A DNA stretch of 40,375 nucleotides from Acetomicrobium thermoterrenum DSM 13490 (lineage in GTDB: Bacteria > Synergistota > Synergistia > Synergistales > Acetomicrobiaceae), in contig NZ_FNPD01000004.1 of NCBI RefSeq assembly GCF_900107215.1, positions 1 to 40,375 on the forward strand. Direction: 5' to 3'. The notes under the pieces were generated by a model that worked only from the letters and a program-made list of their open reading frames with translations, made no database searches and was not told the origin of the DNA. Of this stretch, positions 7,868 through 17,317 are shown piece by piece. Made by a program: the position numbers and the translations under genes. Within the stretch, counting starts at the first letter, position 1; each line of letters opens with the position of its first letter.

Positions 7868-9223
7868 TCAACAAAACAGCCAAACGAAGGGAGCAAGTAA
7901 AAACACCGAAAGCACGGCCCTCATAAAGTAGATTGCTGTCAATTTCGGAAAATCCAGAGGGATAGAGGAATTTAAAATCAACACACCAATTTCAGTCATG
8001 TATATTAACCCCGTAGCTGATATACAGGCACACATAAACTTAGCAGCAACTGTAGTGCACGTAGCCCCTATAACTGCAGCCAAAAACTGATCGGCAAAAG
8101 CCAACACAAATGCGGGTGCAACTTTGTAAGCTTCAGGAATTTTCACTAATTCCAGCATGTATGCAAAGGGCAGGGAAATCCATTGAAAAATAGGCGTATA
8201 GGTTGCAATTATCAGAACTATCGTTCCCCAAGAGACGACAAGAGGCATGGTGGAGACTATTAAAAAACAAAAGGTTTGATAACAAGTCCTTGCTACTGTA
8301 TGTATGCCCTCCCTGTTGGCCCTCTCTACTGCTGTCTTCAAGGCCCATGAGTGAAGAGTATGATCAGGGGGAATCTCTGCCTCGGGCCTCTGTTTACCGG
8401 ATCTTCCCGAATAGCTGTCTGGAATGCCCTTAAGGGGCCAAAAACGAGGGGCCAAAATGGCCAAAATGAACGACACGGCGTAAATTGTGATCAAAATTTG
8501 GAAATACATATTCGGCAAACCCACGAAGTCAGCCATAACATAAATATAGGCAACACTTAAAATTGAAAAGGAGGTGGAAATTATGGCCGCTTCTCTATCG
8601 CTGTAATATCCTTCGTCGTGCAATCTAGTGGTGATCGCAACACCAACGGAACTGCTTCCAAGCCACGAAGCCAAAGTATCGATAGCAGATCTGCCTGGTA
8701 ACGTAAAAAGGGGATGCATCAGCGGACGAGCCAGCGTCCCAACATACTCCATCAATCCAAAATCCGTAAGCAGGGAAACTGCAGCAGCCAAGACACTAAA
8801 AATTACCAAAAGTGACGGCGCAAGCACCAGCACCGGAGTACCTCCCGTATCCATGCTCCAGATCGCCTCGGGACCGATTTTATAATATACCATCACAGAA
8901 AATATTGCTCCCAATATACGAGAGATGCTCCACAACGGACTAACTACAAATAGATCTTTGAAAAATTGGCTTTTCATAATAAAAGAAGGCTTAAACAATG
9001 AAGCATAAATAGTGATAATTGCGCTCGCCACAACCAATGTCATGGCTGTGACTACCAGAATTGGCTTTAAAGCCTCTTTCCCCCAATCGATAACTATTCC
9101 AAGGACAGTATTGAATGTTCCGTCTTGAGGAAAGGGAACGAGGAAAAAGAGGACACCTAAAGCAGAGGGAATTAAAAAACGCATAATTTCGATAGAACTA
9201 AAAGCTTGTTTTCGCACTTGCAT
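7868..9223 (-). CDS. YjiH-family integral membrane protein (nucleoside-recognition/Gate domain)
   Basis: 451 residues from ATG 9223. About ten hydrophobic segments are visible. The conserved gate-like parts are LLTDFGLMEYVGTLARPLMHPLF followed by GRSAIDTLASWLGSSSVGVAIT in the first half and VAPAFVLAFADQFLAAVIG in the second. This layout matches the YjiH family of uncharacterised transport-like proteins with a nucleoside-recognition (Gate) domain; the substrate is unknown. Met at 9223 (MQVRKQAFSSIEIMRFLIPS) is preferred because the family starts close to the first membrane helix and a GGGGGG sequence lies seven bases upstream. A longer 469-residue form from ATG 9277, with GGGG upstream, cannot be excluded. 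No partner gene is adjacent. Confidence 0.8.
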   Translation of the reverse strand: MQVRKQAFSSIEIMRFLIPSALGVLFFLVPFPQDGTFNTVLGIVIDWGKEALKPILVVTAMTLVVASAIITIYASLFKPSFIMKSQFFKDLFVVSPLWSISRILGAIFSVMVYYKIGPEAIWSMDTGGTPVLVLAPSLLVIFSVLAAAVSLLTDFGLMEYVGTLARPLMHPLFTLPGRSAIDTLASWLGSSSVGVAITTRLHDEGYYSDREAAIISTSFSILSVAYIYVMADFVGLPNMYFQILITIYAVSFILAILAPRFWPLKGIPDSYSGRSGKQRPEAEIPPDHTLHSWALKTAVERANREGIHTVARTCYQTFCFLIVSTMPLVVSWGTIVLIIATYTPIFQWISLPFAYMLELVKIPEAYKVAPAFVLAFADQFLAAVIGATCTTVAAKFMCACISATGLIYMTEIGVLILNSSIPLDFPKLTAIYFMRAVLSVFLLAPFVWLFC

Positions 9224-9351
9224 GCAACAACCCCCCAAAGTACAATTGTAGTGACACCTTAGCAATATAATATGCATCGTTAAACCCCAGATAAACGGGA
9301 ATTATTATACTAAAAAATAGTTACACAATCCAGCAAGAAGGTTTAAACAGA

Positions 9352-9374
9352 AACGCGTTATATCGCATAGTAAC
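9352..9374. promoter_or_regulatory. Second copy of the TATATCRCATAG motif upstream of the trehalose operon
   Basis: AACGCGT followed by TATATCGCATAG (9359-9370) and TAAC. It matches 7821-7845 (AACGCC, TATATCACATAG, AGG, TAAC) at 11 of 12 core positions. The two copies flank the yjiH-like gene in the same orientation. This one lies between that gene and the trehalose operon promoter. The rest of 9278-9407 holds an AT-rich stretch with a minus-strand TATAAT at 9304-9309 but no clear -35. Confidence 0.35.
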
Positions 9375-9407
9375 ATGATATTATAACAATACTATGACTA
9401 ATTTGCA

Positions 9408-9437
9408 TTGACTCGGGTAGAAATACTGTTGTAAAAT
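9408..9437 (+). promoter_or_regulatory. Promoter of the treS-glgE-glgB operon
   Basis: TTGACT (9408-9413), 18-base spacer, TAAAAT (9432-9437), 51 bases before the treS start. It is the only convincing promoter upstream of the five-gene plus-strand operon, whose internal gaps are only 24 to 71 bases. Confidence 0.6.
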
Positions 9438-9488
9438 AAAGCAAATTTATTCTTTCTTCCTCATCTTTATAAGGAGGTTTTGTGCTTA

Positions 9489-12400
9489 GTGAGAAGCATG
9501 CCCGCCACTGATAATAACCCTTTATGGTATAAAGACGCCATAATCTACGAAACCCATGTGAAATCCTTTTACGACAGCGACGAGAACGGCATAGGGGACT
9601 TCCGCGGACTTACGGAAAAATTAGAGTACCTAAAAAACTTAGGCGTGACGGCAATTTGGCTTTTGCCCTTCTATCCTTCCCCTTTAAAAGACGATGGCTA
9701 CGACATAGCGGACTATTTCAACATTCATCCAGATTATGGTACTTTAAGAGACTTTCGTTCTTTTCTAAAAAAGGCACACGATATTGGCTTAAAAGTAATT
9801 ACGGAGCTGGTGTTAAATCACACTTCGGATCAACATCCTTGGTTTAGGCGGGCTCGCGAATCCAAAGGGGGCTCTCGCTGGAGAGATTTTTACGTATGGA
9901 GTTCCGATCCAAATAAATTTTCCGAGGCAAGAATAATATTCAAGGACTTCGAAAATTCAAATTGGACCTGGGATCCTGTGGGTAATGCCTATTTTTGGCA
10001 CCGTTTTTACTCTCATCAACCGGATCTTAACTACGATAATCCGAGGGTAAAAAAAGAAATTTTTAGGGTTCTAGATTTTTGGTTCGATATGGGCATTGAC
10101 GGAATGAGGTTGGATGCCGTGCCCTATCTTTACGAGCGCGAAGGGACAAATTGCGAAAACCTTCCCGAGACCCACCAGTTTTTAAAAGAACTGCGCGCTC
10201 ATATGGATGCCCGCTACCCCAACAGAATGCTTTTAGGAGAGGCGAATCAGTGGCCTGAGGACGCCGTAGCTTACTTCGGGGAGGGTAACGAATGTCACAT
10301 GGCCTTTCACTTTCCCATCATGCCAAGGATTTTCATGTCGCTTTGGATGGAAGATCGCTTTCCGATAGTGGATATACTCGAGCAAACGCCGCAAATTCCT
10401 GAAAACTGCCAATGGGCTATGTTTCTACGCAACCATGACGAGCTCACTCTTGAGATGGTAAGCGATGAAGAACGCGATTACATGTATCGCGTATATGCAA
10501 AAGATGCGCGGGCAAGGATTAATCTTGGAATCCGCAGGAGACTGGCCCCGCTAATGGGAAATAATAGGCGCAAAATAGAGCTTATGAATGTTTTGCTTTT
10601 TTCTTTGCCCGGCACACCGATCATATATTATGGCGATGAGCTTGGAATGGGAGATAACTATTTCTTAGGCGACAGAAACGGAGTTCGCACTCCCATGCAA
10701 TGGAGCCCCGATAGAAACGCAGGCTTTTCTAAAACAAACCCCCATAAACTTTACCTTCCGGTAATAATAGACCCAGAATATCACTATGAAATGATCAACG
10801 TAGAGACGCAGGAACGCAATCTTTCCTCAATGCTCTGGTGGATGCGTAGAGTTATCTCGGTAAGAAAACGCTTTAAATCCTTTGGCAGGGGAGATATAAA
10901 TTTCATAGATTCGGGCAATCCGAAGGTATTAGCCTTTACCAGGAATTTCGAGGACGAAACGATATTGGTAGTCATAAATCTCTCTCGTTTTTGCCAGGTC
11001 ACAGAGCTCGATCTATCCCAATATGAAGGATACGTGCCAGAAGAAATTTTTAGCGGAAACCGTTTCCCAAGAATTGAACCGAATAAACCATACACTTTGA
11101 CATTGGGAATTCATGATTATTTTTGGTTTAACCTGTTGAATAAAAGAGAATCTATCTCCATCGAGGCGGAGGATGAACCACTTTCTACCATAGAAATTAA
11201 TAAAATTGCAGATTTATCTGTCAATATCCTTTCAAGTAATTTTTTTAAAGATACAATAAAAAAATACCTTAACAAATGTCCATATTTCGGCGGTCAAAAT
11301 AAAAATATTAGGAATATCGATATTTTTGATATCGTCTCTATATCGGGAAATCAATATTTTGATACCGGTTTCTTGTTTCTTAATATCTCCTATCCTCAAG
11401 GAGAGAAAGATCGATGCCTTTTGCCCTTTACTTTAAAAATGGATAACGAAGCGTTATATATAAGACAAAACCATCCGGAATGCATTATTGCAAATGTCTC
11501 AATCGGGGGCCGCAACGGTATTTTGTGCGATGGTACTTATTCTCCCGACCTGATCGAAAACCTCATCAACCTTATGTCGAAGAGGAAAAGGGTTCAGGGC
11601 AACATAGGGCAGATGATATGCAAAAAAAGTAATTTATCCGGCAATCTCGACATTGCAGAAGATAGAAAAACATCACAATTAAAAATAGAAATATACTACC
11701 CCTGGTCTAACCTGATAACTTACGGTTTTTCCATCGCCGTCAGACTTTATCACAAACTGGAAGAGGGAATAAATGTAAGCGAGGACATTTTGCGCTATCT
11801 AACGGAAATGCGTTTTAAAAATACATTGCCCTACATCGGCTCCTTCAGATATTTATCTAAAACTGAAGAAACCACTATCGGCATTTTGCAAAGAAACATT
11901 CCAAACCAAGGGAACGGATGGGAATATGTCCGTAATATGGGCGAGCTGTTTTTCGAGCGCCTGCTTTCATTGGGCAAAGCGGAGTTACCGAAAGAGACTG
12001 CTTCAGATTGCATAGACGGACTATTCCTAGAAATGATATCTCTGCTAGGGAAGCGCACTGCCGAGCTTCATAAAGCTCTCAGTTCTTCCGGAAAAAATCC
12101 GGAGTTTTCCCCCGAACCTTTCACAAAACTATATCAAAGGTCCGTGTATCAGTCGATGAGAAATGAGTTGGGACATTCCATTAGAACATTGTCATATAAA
12201 ATTGGGTCACTTTCTGAAGACCTTGCGGCGCAAGCCCGAGAGGTCATGGAGATAAAAAAAGACATTCTCGATAAAATTCGGCTTATTTATCAGGACAAAG
12301 TCAAAGCTCAAAAGATACGAATTCACGGCAATTATCATCTCGGGCACGTACTTTTTACCGGTAAAGACTTCCTTATTACGGGATTTGAGGGTGATATGAC

Positions 12401-12764
12401 AAAGTCTTTAGGGGAAAGAAAGATAAAGCGCTCACCTTTGAGAGATGTTGCCTCTATGCTTTATTCTCTTAACAGAGCTGCCAGGATTTCGTTGCGAAAA
12501 GCCTCGTCCTTCACAGAAGAAACAGAATCGCTAACACCGCCTATGAAGTTATGGCGTGAACTCGTTGGAGAGGCTTTCCTAAAAAGCTACATTGATAACT
12601 CCCGTGGCGAGCTCTTCCTGCCGGAAGACGATAATTCCATCAAAATATGGCTTAACGCTTTTTTGCTGGAAAGAGCCCTTCTCGAGCTGGATCTGGAGCT
12701 TTCTCACGAAAAAGGACAGCCCGATATTCCCATTGGAGAGATAATATCAATAATGAAAATATAA
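9489..12764 (+). CDS. treS: Trehalose synthase (maltose alpha-D-glucosyltransferase) fused to a degenerate maltokinase domain
   Basis: 1091 residues. Residues ~5-550 form a GH13_16 trehalose synthase that interconverts trehalose and maltose. It starts LWYKDAIIYETHVKSFYDSD; the catalytic triad is visible as Asp209 (GMRLDAVPY), Glu251 (LLGEANQWPE) and Asp317 (FLRNHDELTLE). Residues ~560-1090 have the maltokinase fold, as in TreS-Pep2 fusions, but key residues are changed. HGDYHLGQ is HGNYHLGH (Asn948), the metal-binding DFEGE is GFEGD (Gly965), and the N-lobe FLKLYRK Lys is Arg752 (VRLYHK). I infer a catalytically dead pseudokinase that may be structural or regulatory. GTG 9489 is chosen because AAGGAGG at 9471-9477 is 11 bases upstream. 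TTG 9480 is too close and ATG 9498 rather far. It is the first gene of the operon. Confidence 0.93.
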   Translation: MRSMPATDNNPLWYKDAIIYETHVKSFYDSDENGIGDFRGLTEKLEYLKNLGVTAIWLLPFYPSPLKDDGYDIADYFNIHPDYGTLRDFRSFLKKAHDIGLKVITELVLNHTSDQHPWFRRARESKGGSRWRDFYVWSSDPNKFSEARIIFKDFENSNWTWDPVGNAYFWHRFYSHQPDLNYDNPRVKKEIFRVLDFWFDMGIDGMRLDAVPYLYEREGTNCENLPETHQFLKELRAHMDARYPNRMLLGEANQWPEDAVAYFGEGNECHMAFHFPIMPRIFMSLWMEDRFPIVDILEQTPQIPENCQWAMFLRNHDELTLEMVSDEERDYMYRVYAKDARARINLGIRRRLAPLMGNNRRKIELMNVLLFSLPGTPIIYYGDELGMGDNYFLGDRNGVRTPMQWSPDRNAGFSKTNPHKLYLPVIIDPEYHYEMINVETQERNLSSMLWWMRRVISVRKRFKSFGRGDINFIDSGNPKVLAFTRNFEDETILVVINLSRFCQVTELDLSQYEGYVPEEIFSGNRFPRIEPNKPYTLTLGIHDYFWFNLLNKRESISIEAEDEPLSTIEINKIADLSVNILSSNFFKDTIKKYLNKCPYFGGQNKNIRNIDIFDIVSISGNQYFDTGFLFLNISYPQGEKDRCLLPFTLKMDNEALYIRQNHPECIIANVSIGGRNGILCDGTYSPDLIENLINLMSKRKRVQGNIGQMICKKSNLSGNLDIAEDRKTSQLKIEIYYPWSNLITYGFSIAVRLYHKLEEGINVSEDILRYLTEMRFKNTLPYIGSFRYLSKTEETTIGILQRNIPNQGNGWEYVRNMGELFFERLLSLGKAELPKETASDCIDGLFLEMISLLGKRTAELHKALSSSGKNPEFSPEPFTKLYQRSVYQSMRNELGHSIRTLSYKIGSLSEDLAAQAREVMEIKKDILDKIRLIYQDKVKAQKIRIHGNYHLGHVLFTGKDFLITGFEGDMTKSLGERKIKRSPLRDVASMLYSLNRAARISLRKASSFTEETESLTPPMKLWRELVGEAFLKSYIDNSRGELFLPEDDNSIKIWLNAFLLERALLELDLELSHEKGQPDIPIGEIISIMKI

Positions 12765-12790
12765 GAACTGATTTTGTGGAGCGTGATCGA

Positions 12791-15211
12791 ATGGAAAAAT
12801 ATGTGTGTATTCACGGACATTTCTATCAACCGCCTAGAGAAAATCCATGGCTTGAAGAAGTGGAGTTAGAAGAATCGGCATTACCCTTTCACGATTGGAA
12901 CGAGCGCATTACGGCTGAATGCTACGCTCCTAACGCTGCTTCAAGGATCCTTGGAAACGACAGACAAATTATCGCTATTACGAACAATTATTCCAAGATA
13001 AGTTTTAACATTGGCCCTACCCTGCTTCTTTGGATGAAAAAACATGCGAAAGATACATACGAAGCAATAATAAATGCTGACGAAGAATCCAAAAAACGTT
13101 TTTCGGGCCACGGAAGTGCCATTGCTCAAGCATTCAACCATATGATCATGCCCTTGGCAAACGATCGAGATATACGCACTCAAGTATATTGGGGATTAAA
13201 GACCTTCGAAAGCAATTTCAACCGAAAACCTGAGGGAATGTGGCTACCCGAAACAGCTGTAAACATAAGAACTTTAGAGGCATTGGCAGAGTTCGGCATC
13301 AAGTTTACGATATTAGCTCCCCATCAGGCTGCAAGATGTAGGGTAATAGGGGAACAAGAATGGCAAAACGTGAGCGATGCTAAAATCGACCCAAGACTTC
13401 CCTATCTCTGCAACCTTCCATCGGGAAAGAAAATAAACATATTCTTTTACGATGGTCCGATATCTAACGATATCTCCTTTGGAGGTCTGCTCGACAACGG
13501 CGAAACATTGGCCAATCGCCTCATTGGTTGTTTTTCCGACAACAAGGAAGCTCAATTGGTCAACATTGCGACGGATGGAGAAACCTACGGACATCACCAT
13601 CGTTATGGGGACATGGCCTTGGCCTATTGCTTATCTTTCATCGAATCCAATAATTTAGCCAAGATAACGATTTACGGCGAATATCTCGAAAAATATCCTC
13701 CAAATCATGAAGTCGAAATAATAGAGGGCTCTTCCTGGAGCTGCGTTCACGGAATCGAGCGCTGGAGAAGCAATTGCGGTTGCAACAGTGGACTACACCC
13801 CGGTTGGCAACAGGAATGGAGAAAACCCCTCAGAGAGGCAAACGACTGGCTAAGAGACACACTCTCCCTTCTATACGAGGAAAAGGCAAAGGATATCTTT
13901 TCAGATCCCTGGAAGGCAAGAGATGAATATATTCGCGTCATTTTAGACAGGTCTGATGATAACGTTTACGCCTTTCTCGAAGAACAATCGTGCAAAAAAC
14001 TCTCAGATGAAGAGGTTGTCAATGCACTCAGGCTTTTGGAGATGCAACGTCATGCCATGCTGATGTACACAAGTTGCGGGTGGTTTTTCGATGAGATTTC
14101 GGGTATCGAATCAACTCAAGTGATAAAATACGCTTCAAGAGCAATCCAGCTCGCTTCTTATTTCACCGATTCGCAGCTCGAATCAAAATACCTCTCCATT
14201 TTGGAAAAAGCACCGAGCAACATCGAACACATAGGAAACGGGAGAAAAGCTTATGAGATATATGTCCGCCCTTCTCAGGTAGATATGCTAAGAGTTGGAG
14301 CTCATTATGCAATATCCTCGATCTTCGAAGAAAAACAAGAGGATATAGATATCTACTGTTACAATGTGCAATGCAACCGATTTGAAAAAAAGCGCGCCGG
14401 CAAGCTAACTTTATGCGCAGGGGAGGCTTCCTTTTTCTCCAACATCACCTTTGAAGAAAAGGTAATTGCCTTCGCTGCCCTTCATATGGGCAAGCATAAC
14501 GTACTAAGTGGCTTAAAAGAACATAGCGGCAACGGCGAGTTCGAAGACCTTATTTCAAAAATGAAAGAGGCGTTAAAAATAGAAGATATTTCCACTTTGG
14601 TCCAGCTTATGGACGATTTCTTCGAAACTCATAATTATACGCTTAGACATTTATTCAAAGATCAACAAAGAAGGGTTATAAATTACATTTTCGAAGAACC
14701 CCTACACAACATTATAGACGTAGCATTTCGCGGCATCTTGGAATCTCACTATACGACTATGAACTTTCTAAAAGAAATCGGCACCCCGATCCCGAAACCA
14801 TTGGAAAGGGTCGCGGAAGTTACGCTTAATGCCGATTTCCTGAAACTCTTGAGTTACGATACCTTCGATCTTAAAACTTTAAAAGTAGTTGCAGAAGATG
14901 CCAAACGTCTTGATATACCTTTAGACAGGGATGCGATTGGCCTCGCTTCTTCCTCTTTGATGGACACTTTCTTTACAATGCTCAAAGATAAACCCTTCGA
15001 AATAGAAATTTTAAGCAAAATTAACGACACGCTTGATTTGCTCAACGAACTTAAATTGCCACTATATCTATGGAGAGCACAAAATGTATATTTTCATCTG
15101 ACAAAGGACGCCTATCCTAAAGTCAAAGAACACCTGGACGAAAAAGATGCCGAAAGATGGACAGAACTGTTCAGGAGGGTCGGAGAACGCTTAGGCGTTA
15201 GGGTGGGATGA
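12791..15211 (+). CDS. Glycoside hydrolase family 57 protein with DUF3536
   Basis: 806 residues. The N-terminal GH57 catalytic barrel begins YVCIHGHFYQPPRENPW (the HGHxYQPP motif of the family) and shows the region with Glu154 (MWLPETAVN, expected nucleophile) and Asp262 (IATDGETYGHHH, expected acid/base). A C-rich segment GIERWRSNCGCNSGLHPGW follows, then a long DUF3536 domain (~residues 430-800) with helical repeats. Known GH57 enzymes are amylases, branching enzymes, amylopullulanases and 4-alpha-glucanotransferases. The activity of the DUF3536 branch is not known to me. Its place between treS and glgE suggests work on the alpha-1,4-glucan made by GlgE. ATG 12791 has GGAG nine bases upstream; the GTG at 12776 has none. 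No signal peptide, so cytoplasmic. Confidence 0.88.
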   Translation: MEKYVCIHGHFYQPPRENPWLEEVELEESALPFHDWNERITAECYAPNAASRILGNDRQIIAITNNYSKISFNIGPTLLLWMKKHAKDTYEAIINADEESKKRFSGHGSAIAQAFNHMIMPLANDRDIRTQVYWGLKTFESNFNRKPEGMWLPETAVNIRTLEALAEFGIKFTILAPHQAARCRVIGEQEWQNVSDAKIDPRLPYLCNLPSGKKINIFFYDGPISNDISFGGLLDNGETLANRLIGCFSDNKEAQLVNIATDGETYGHHHRYGDMALAYCLSFIESNNLAKITIYGEYLEKYPPNHEVEIIEGSSWSCVHGIERWRSNCGCNSGLHPGWQQEWRKPLREANDWLRDTLSLLYEEKAKDIFSDPWKARDEYIRVILDRSDDNVYAFLEEQSCKKLSDEEVVNALRLLEMQRHAMLMYTSCGWFFDEISGIESTQVIKYASRAIQLASYFTDSQLESKYLSILEKAPSNIEHIGNGRKAYEIYVRPSQVDMLRVGAHYAISSIFEEKQEDIDIYCYNVQCNRFEKKRAGKLTLCAGEASFFSNITFEEKVIAFAALHMGKHNVLSGLKEHSGNGEFEDLISKMKEALKIEDISTLVQLMDDFFETHNYTLRHLFKDQQRRVINYIFEEPLHNIIDVAFRGILESHYTTMNFLKEIGTPIPKPLERVAEVTLNADFLKLLSYDTFDLKTLKVVAEDAKRLDIPLDRDAIGLASSSLMDTFFTMLKDKPFEIEILSKINDTLDLLNELKLPLYLWRAQNVYFHLTKDAYPKVKEHLDEKDAERWTELFRRVGERLGVRVG

Positions 15212-15282
15212 CGTTGCCTATATATTCCAAAAGATTTAAACGAAACAATATAGTAAAAGTATAAAATGACGGAGAATAACTC

Positions 15283-17280
15283 ATGGATGAAATAGACGGA
15301 AGAAACAGGGTTGTCATTGAAAATGTATATCCTGAAATAGACTGCGGGAGATTTCCAATAAAAACAACTGTGGGTTCTGGCGTTTACGTCGAAGCCGACG
15401 TATTCGCCGATGGTCACGATGAAGTGCTGGCCTTTTTGCTTTATCGCAAATCTGACGAAGAGGATTGGAAAGAGGTCCTTATGACTCCTCTTTTCAATGA
15501 CAGATGGTACGCTTACTTTCCTGTAGAAGGCATGGGAGAGTATTTGTACACTATAAAGGGAGGAATCGACCATTTTTCAACATGGCGAAAGGACGTTATA
15601 AAAAAGATAGATTCAGGACAAGATGTTTCTGTCGAATTAATAATTGGAGCAGACATGCTGCACCAAGCCTCCAAAAGACATCGGGGCGATAAAAAAAATA
15701 TCCTGTTGGAATTCGCTAAAAGACTTGACCGCCTTTCATCTAATATAAATACACATGCCATAGTCTCACTATTAAACGCAAAGGAATTTCAACGCCTTAA
15801 CATGTCGTGTTTTAATGAAGATTTTACTTCCTTCTATGAAAAAAACCTTCGGGTTACAGCGGATCGAAGGAAGGCAAATTTCAGCTCTTGGTATGAGTTC
15901 TTTCCCCGATCTAATCCGGGAAAAGGTAAGGTGCACGGATGCTTTAACGATGCGATGCAGCTTCTGCCAGAAATCGCTAAAATGGGCTTTGATGTTGTGT
16001 ACCTTCCACCCATTCACCCAATCGGCAAAACAAACCGTAAGGGAAAAAACAATTCCCTAGAAGTTTCTCCCCAAGACCCGGGAAGTCCCTGGGCCATTGG
16101 CTCTTCGGAGGGAGGTCATAAGGATATAAATCCTCAACTGGGCACAATGGACGATTTTGTCTCCTTCGTTAAACAAGCGGTCGATCTGGGCCTAGAAGTT
16201 GCCCTAGATCTGGCTTTTCAGTGTTCTCCCGATCATCCATACGTAAAGGAACACCCCGAGTGGTTTAGGTGGCGGCCCGACGGAACTATCCAGTATGCAG
16301 AAAACCCTCCAAAAAAATACCAAGATGTCGTCCCCTTCGACTTCGAGTGCGATGATTGGAGATCATTATGGGAAGAGCTCAAAAGCATAGTCATGTTTTG
16401 GATAGAACAAGGAGTAAAGATCTTTAGAGTTGACAACCCCCACACTAAACCCTTTGCTTTTTGGGAGTGGCTCATCGGAGAAATAAAGAAAATTTACCCC
16501 GAGACTATCTTTCTATCCGAAGCATTCACTCGACCAAAGGTTATGTACAGGTTGGCGAAGCTCGGTTTCACTCAGTCCTACACATATTTCACATGGCGCA
16601 ATACCAAGTGGGAAATTACGGAATATATGAAAGAACTGACACAAACTCAGGCCAAAGAATTTTTCCGGCCCAATTTTTGGCCCAATACACCCGACATACT
16701 CCCCGAATACCTTCAATACGGGGGGAGACCGGCATTTATCGTAAGGTTGGTGTTGGCTGCAACCCTTTCCTCCAACTATGGAATATACGGACCTCCATTC
16801 CAGCTTTGCATATCCGAGGCAGTGTCTGGCAGGGAAGAATACCTTAACTCCGAAAAGTACGAGATCAAACATTGGGATTGGGATGCACCAGGTAATTTGA
16901 AAGAAATAATAGGAAGAATTAACAGGGCAAGAAAAGAAAACGCTGCCCTGCAGGAGACTAATAACATAATATTTTGTGAAGCTGAGGACGAAAACGTAAT
17001 ATTTTATTCAAAGGTCGCTGATGATCTATCCAATGCTATCCTGGTGGCAGCCAATTTGGATCCTTTTCACGTTCACGAAGCAACACTGCACATCCCTTTG
17101 AAAACGCTTGGCATCGAGGAAGGACAATCCTATTTGCTGGAAGACCTGTTAGGGGGAGAGAAATTCATCCTCCAGGGAGAACACTTGCGGTTGAAGATCG
17201 ATCCCTTCATCATCCCTGCCTATGTGTTCAAGGTGCACCGAAGATTACGCCGAGAGTCGGATTTCGACTACTTCATGTAA
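15283..17280 (+). CDS. glgE: GlgE: alpha-1,4-glucan:maltose-1-phosphate maltosyltransferase
   Basis: 665 residues, full length for GlgE. It adds maltosyl units from maltose-1-phosphate to the end of an alpha-1,4-glucan and releases phosphate. The N-terminal domains (beta-rich, then helical KRHRGDKKN) precede a GH13_3 barrel with FSSWYEFFPRS, GFDVVYLPPIHPIGKTNRKG and the HPEWFRWRPDGTIQYAENPPKKYQD stretch that binds the substrate. The nucleophile is Asp384 (FRVDNPHTKP) and the acid/base Glu413 (FLSEAFTRP). Start ATG 15283 has GGAG eight bases upstream. It follows the GH57 gene by 71 bases, the largest gap in the operon, with only a weak TATAAA and no good -35. Maltose-1-phosphate should come from the maltokinase encoded next. 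Confidence 0.96.
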   Translation: MDEIDGRNRVVIENVYPEIDCGRFPIKTTVGSGVYVEADVFADGHDEVLAFLLYRKSDEEDWKEVLMTPLFNDRWYAYFPVEGMGEYLYTIKGGIDHFSTWRKDVIKKIDSGQDVSVELIIGADMLHQASKRHRGDKKNILLEFAKRLDRLSSNINTHAIVSLLNAKEFQRLNMSCFNEDFTSFYEKNLRVTADRRKANFSSWYEFFPRSNPGKGKVHGCFNDAMQLLPEIAKMGFDVVYLPPIHPIGKTNRKGKNNSLEVSPQDPGSPWAIGSSEGGHKDINPQLGTMDDFVSFVKQAVDLGLEVALDLAFQCSPDHPYVKEHPEWFRWRPDGTIQYAENPPKKYQDVVPFDFECDDWRSLWEELKSIVMFWIEQGVKIFRVDNPHTKPFAFWEWLIGEIKKIYPETIFLSEAFTRPKVMYRLAKLGFTQSYTYFTWRNTKWEITEYMKELTQTQAKEFFRPNFWPNTPDILPEYLQYGGRPAFIVRLVLAATLSSNYGIYGPPFQLCISEAVSGREEYLNSEKYEIKHWDWDAPGNLKEIIGRINRARKENAALQETNNIIFCEAEDENVIFYSKVADDLSNAILVAANLDPFHVHEATLHIPLKTLGIEEGQSYLLEDLLGGEKFILQGEHLRLKIDPFIIPAYVFKVHRRLRRESDFDYFM

Positions 17281-17317
17281 TCGTGCAATAAAGACAGTTA
17301 GGAGTGATTTCAACACA

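Noticed and set aside
9489-12764. Frameshift or sequencing error as the cause of the lost TreS kinase motifs
   Set aside because: The frame is continuous through the whole domain, flanking motif residues (HG-YHLG, FEG, RSPLRDVA) are intact, and the changes are separate codon substitutions.
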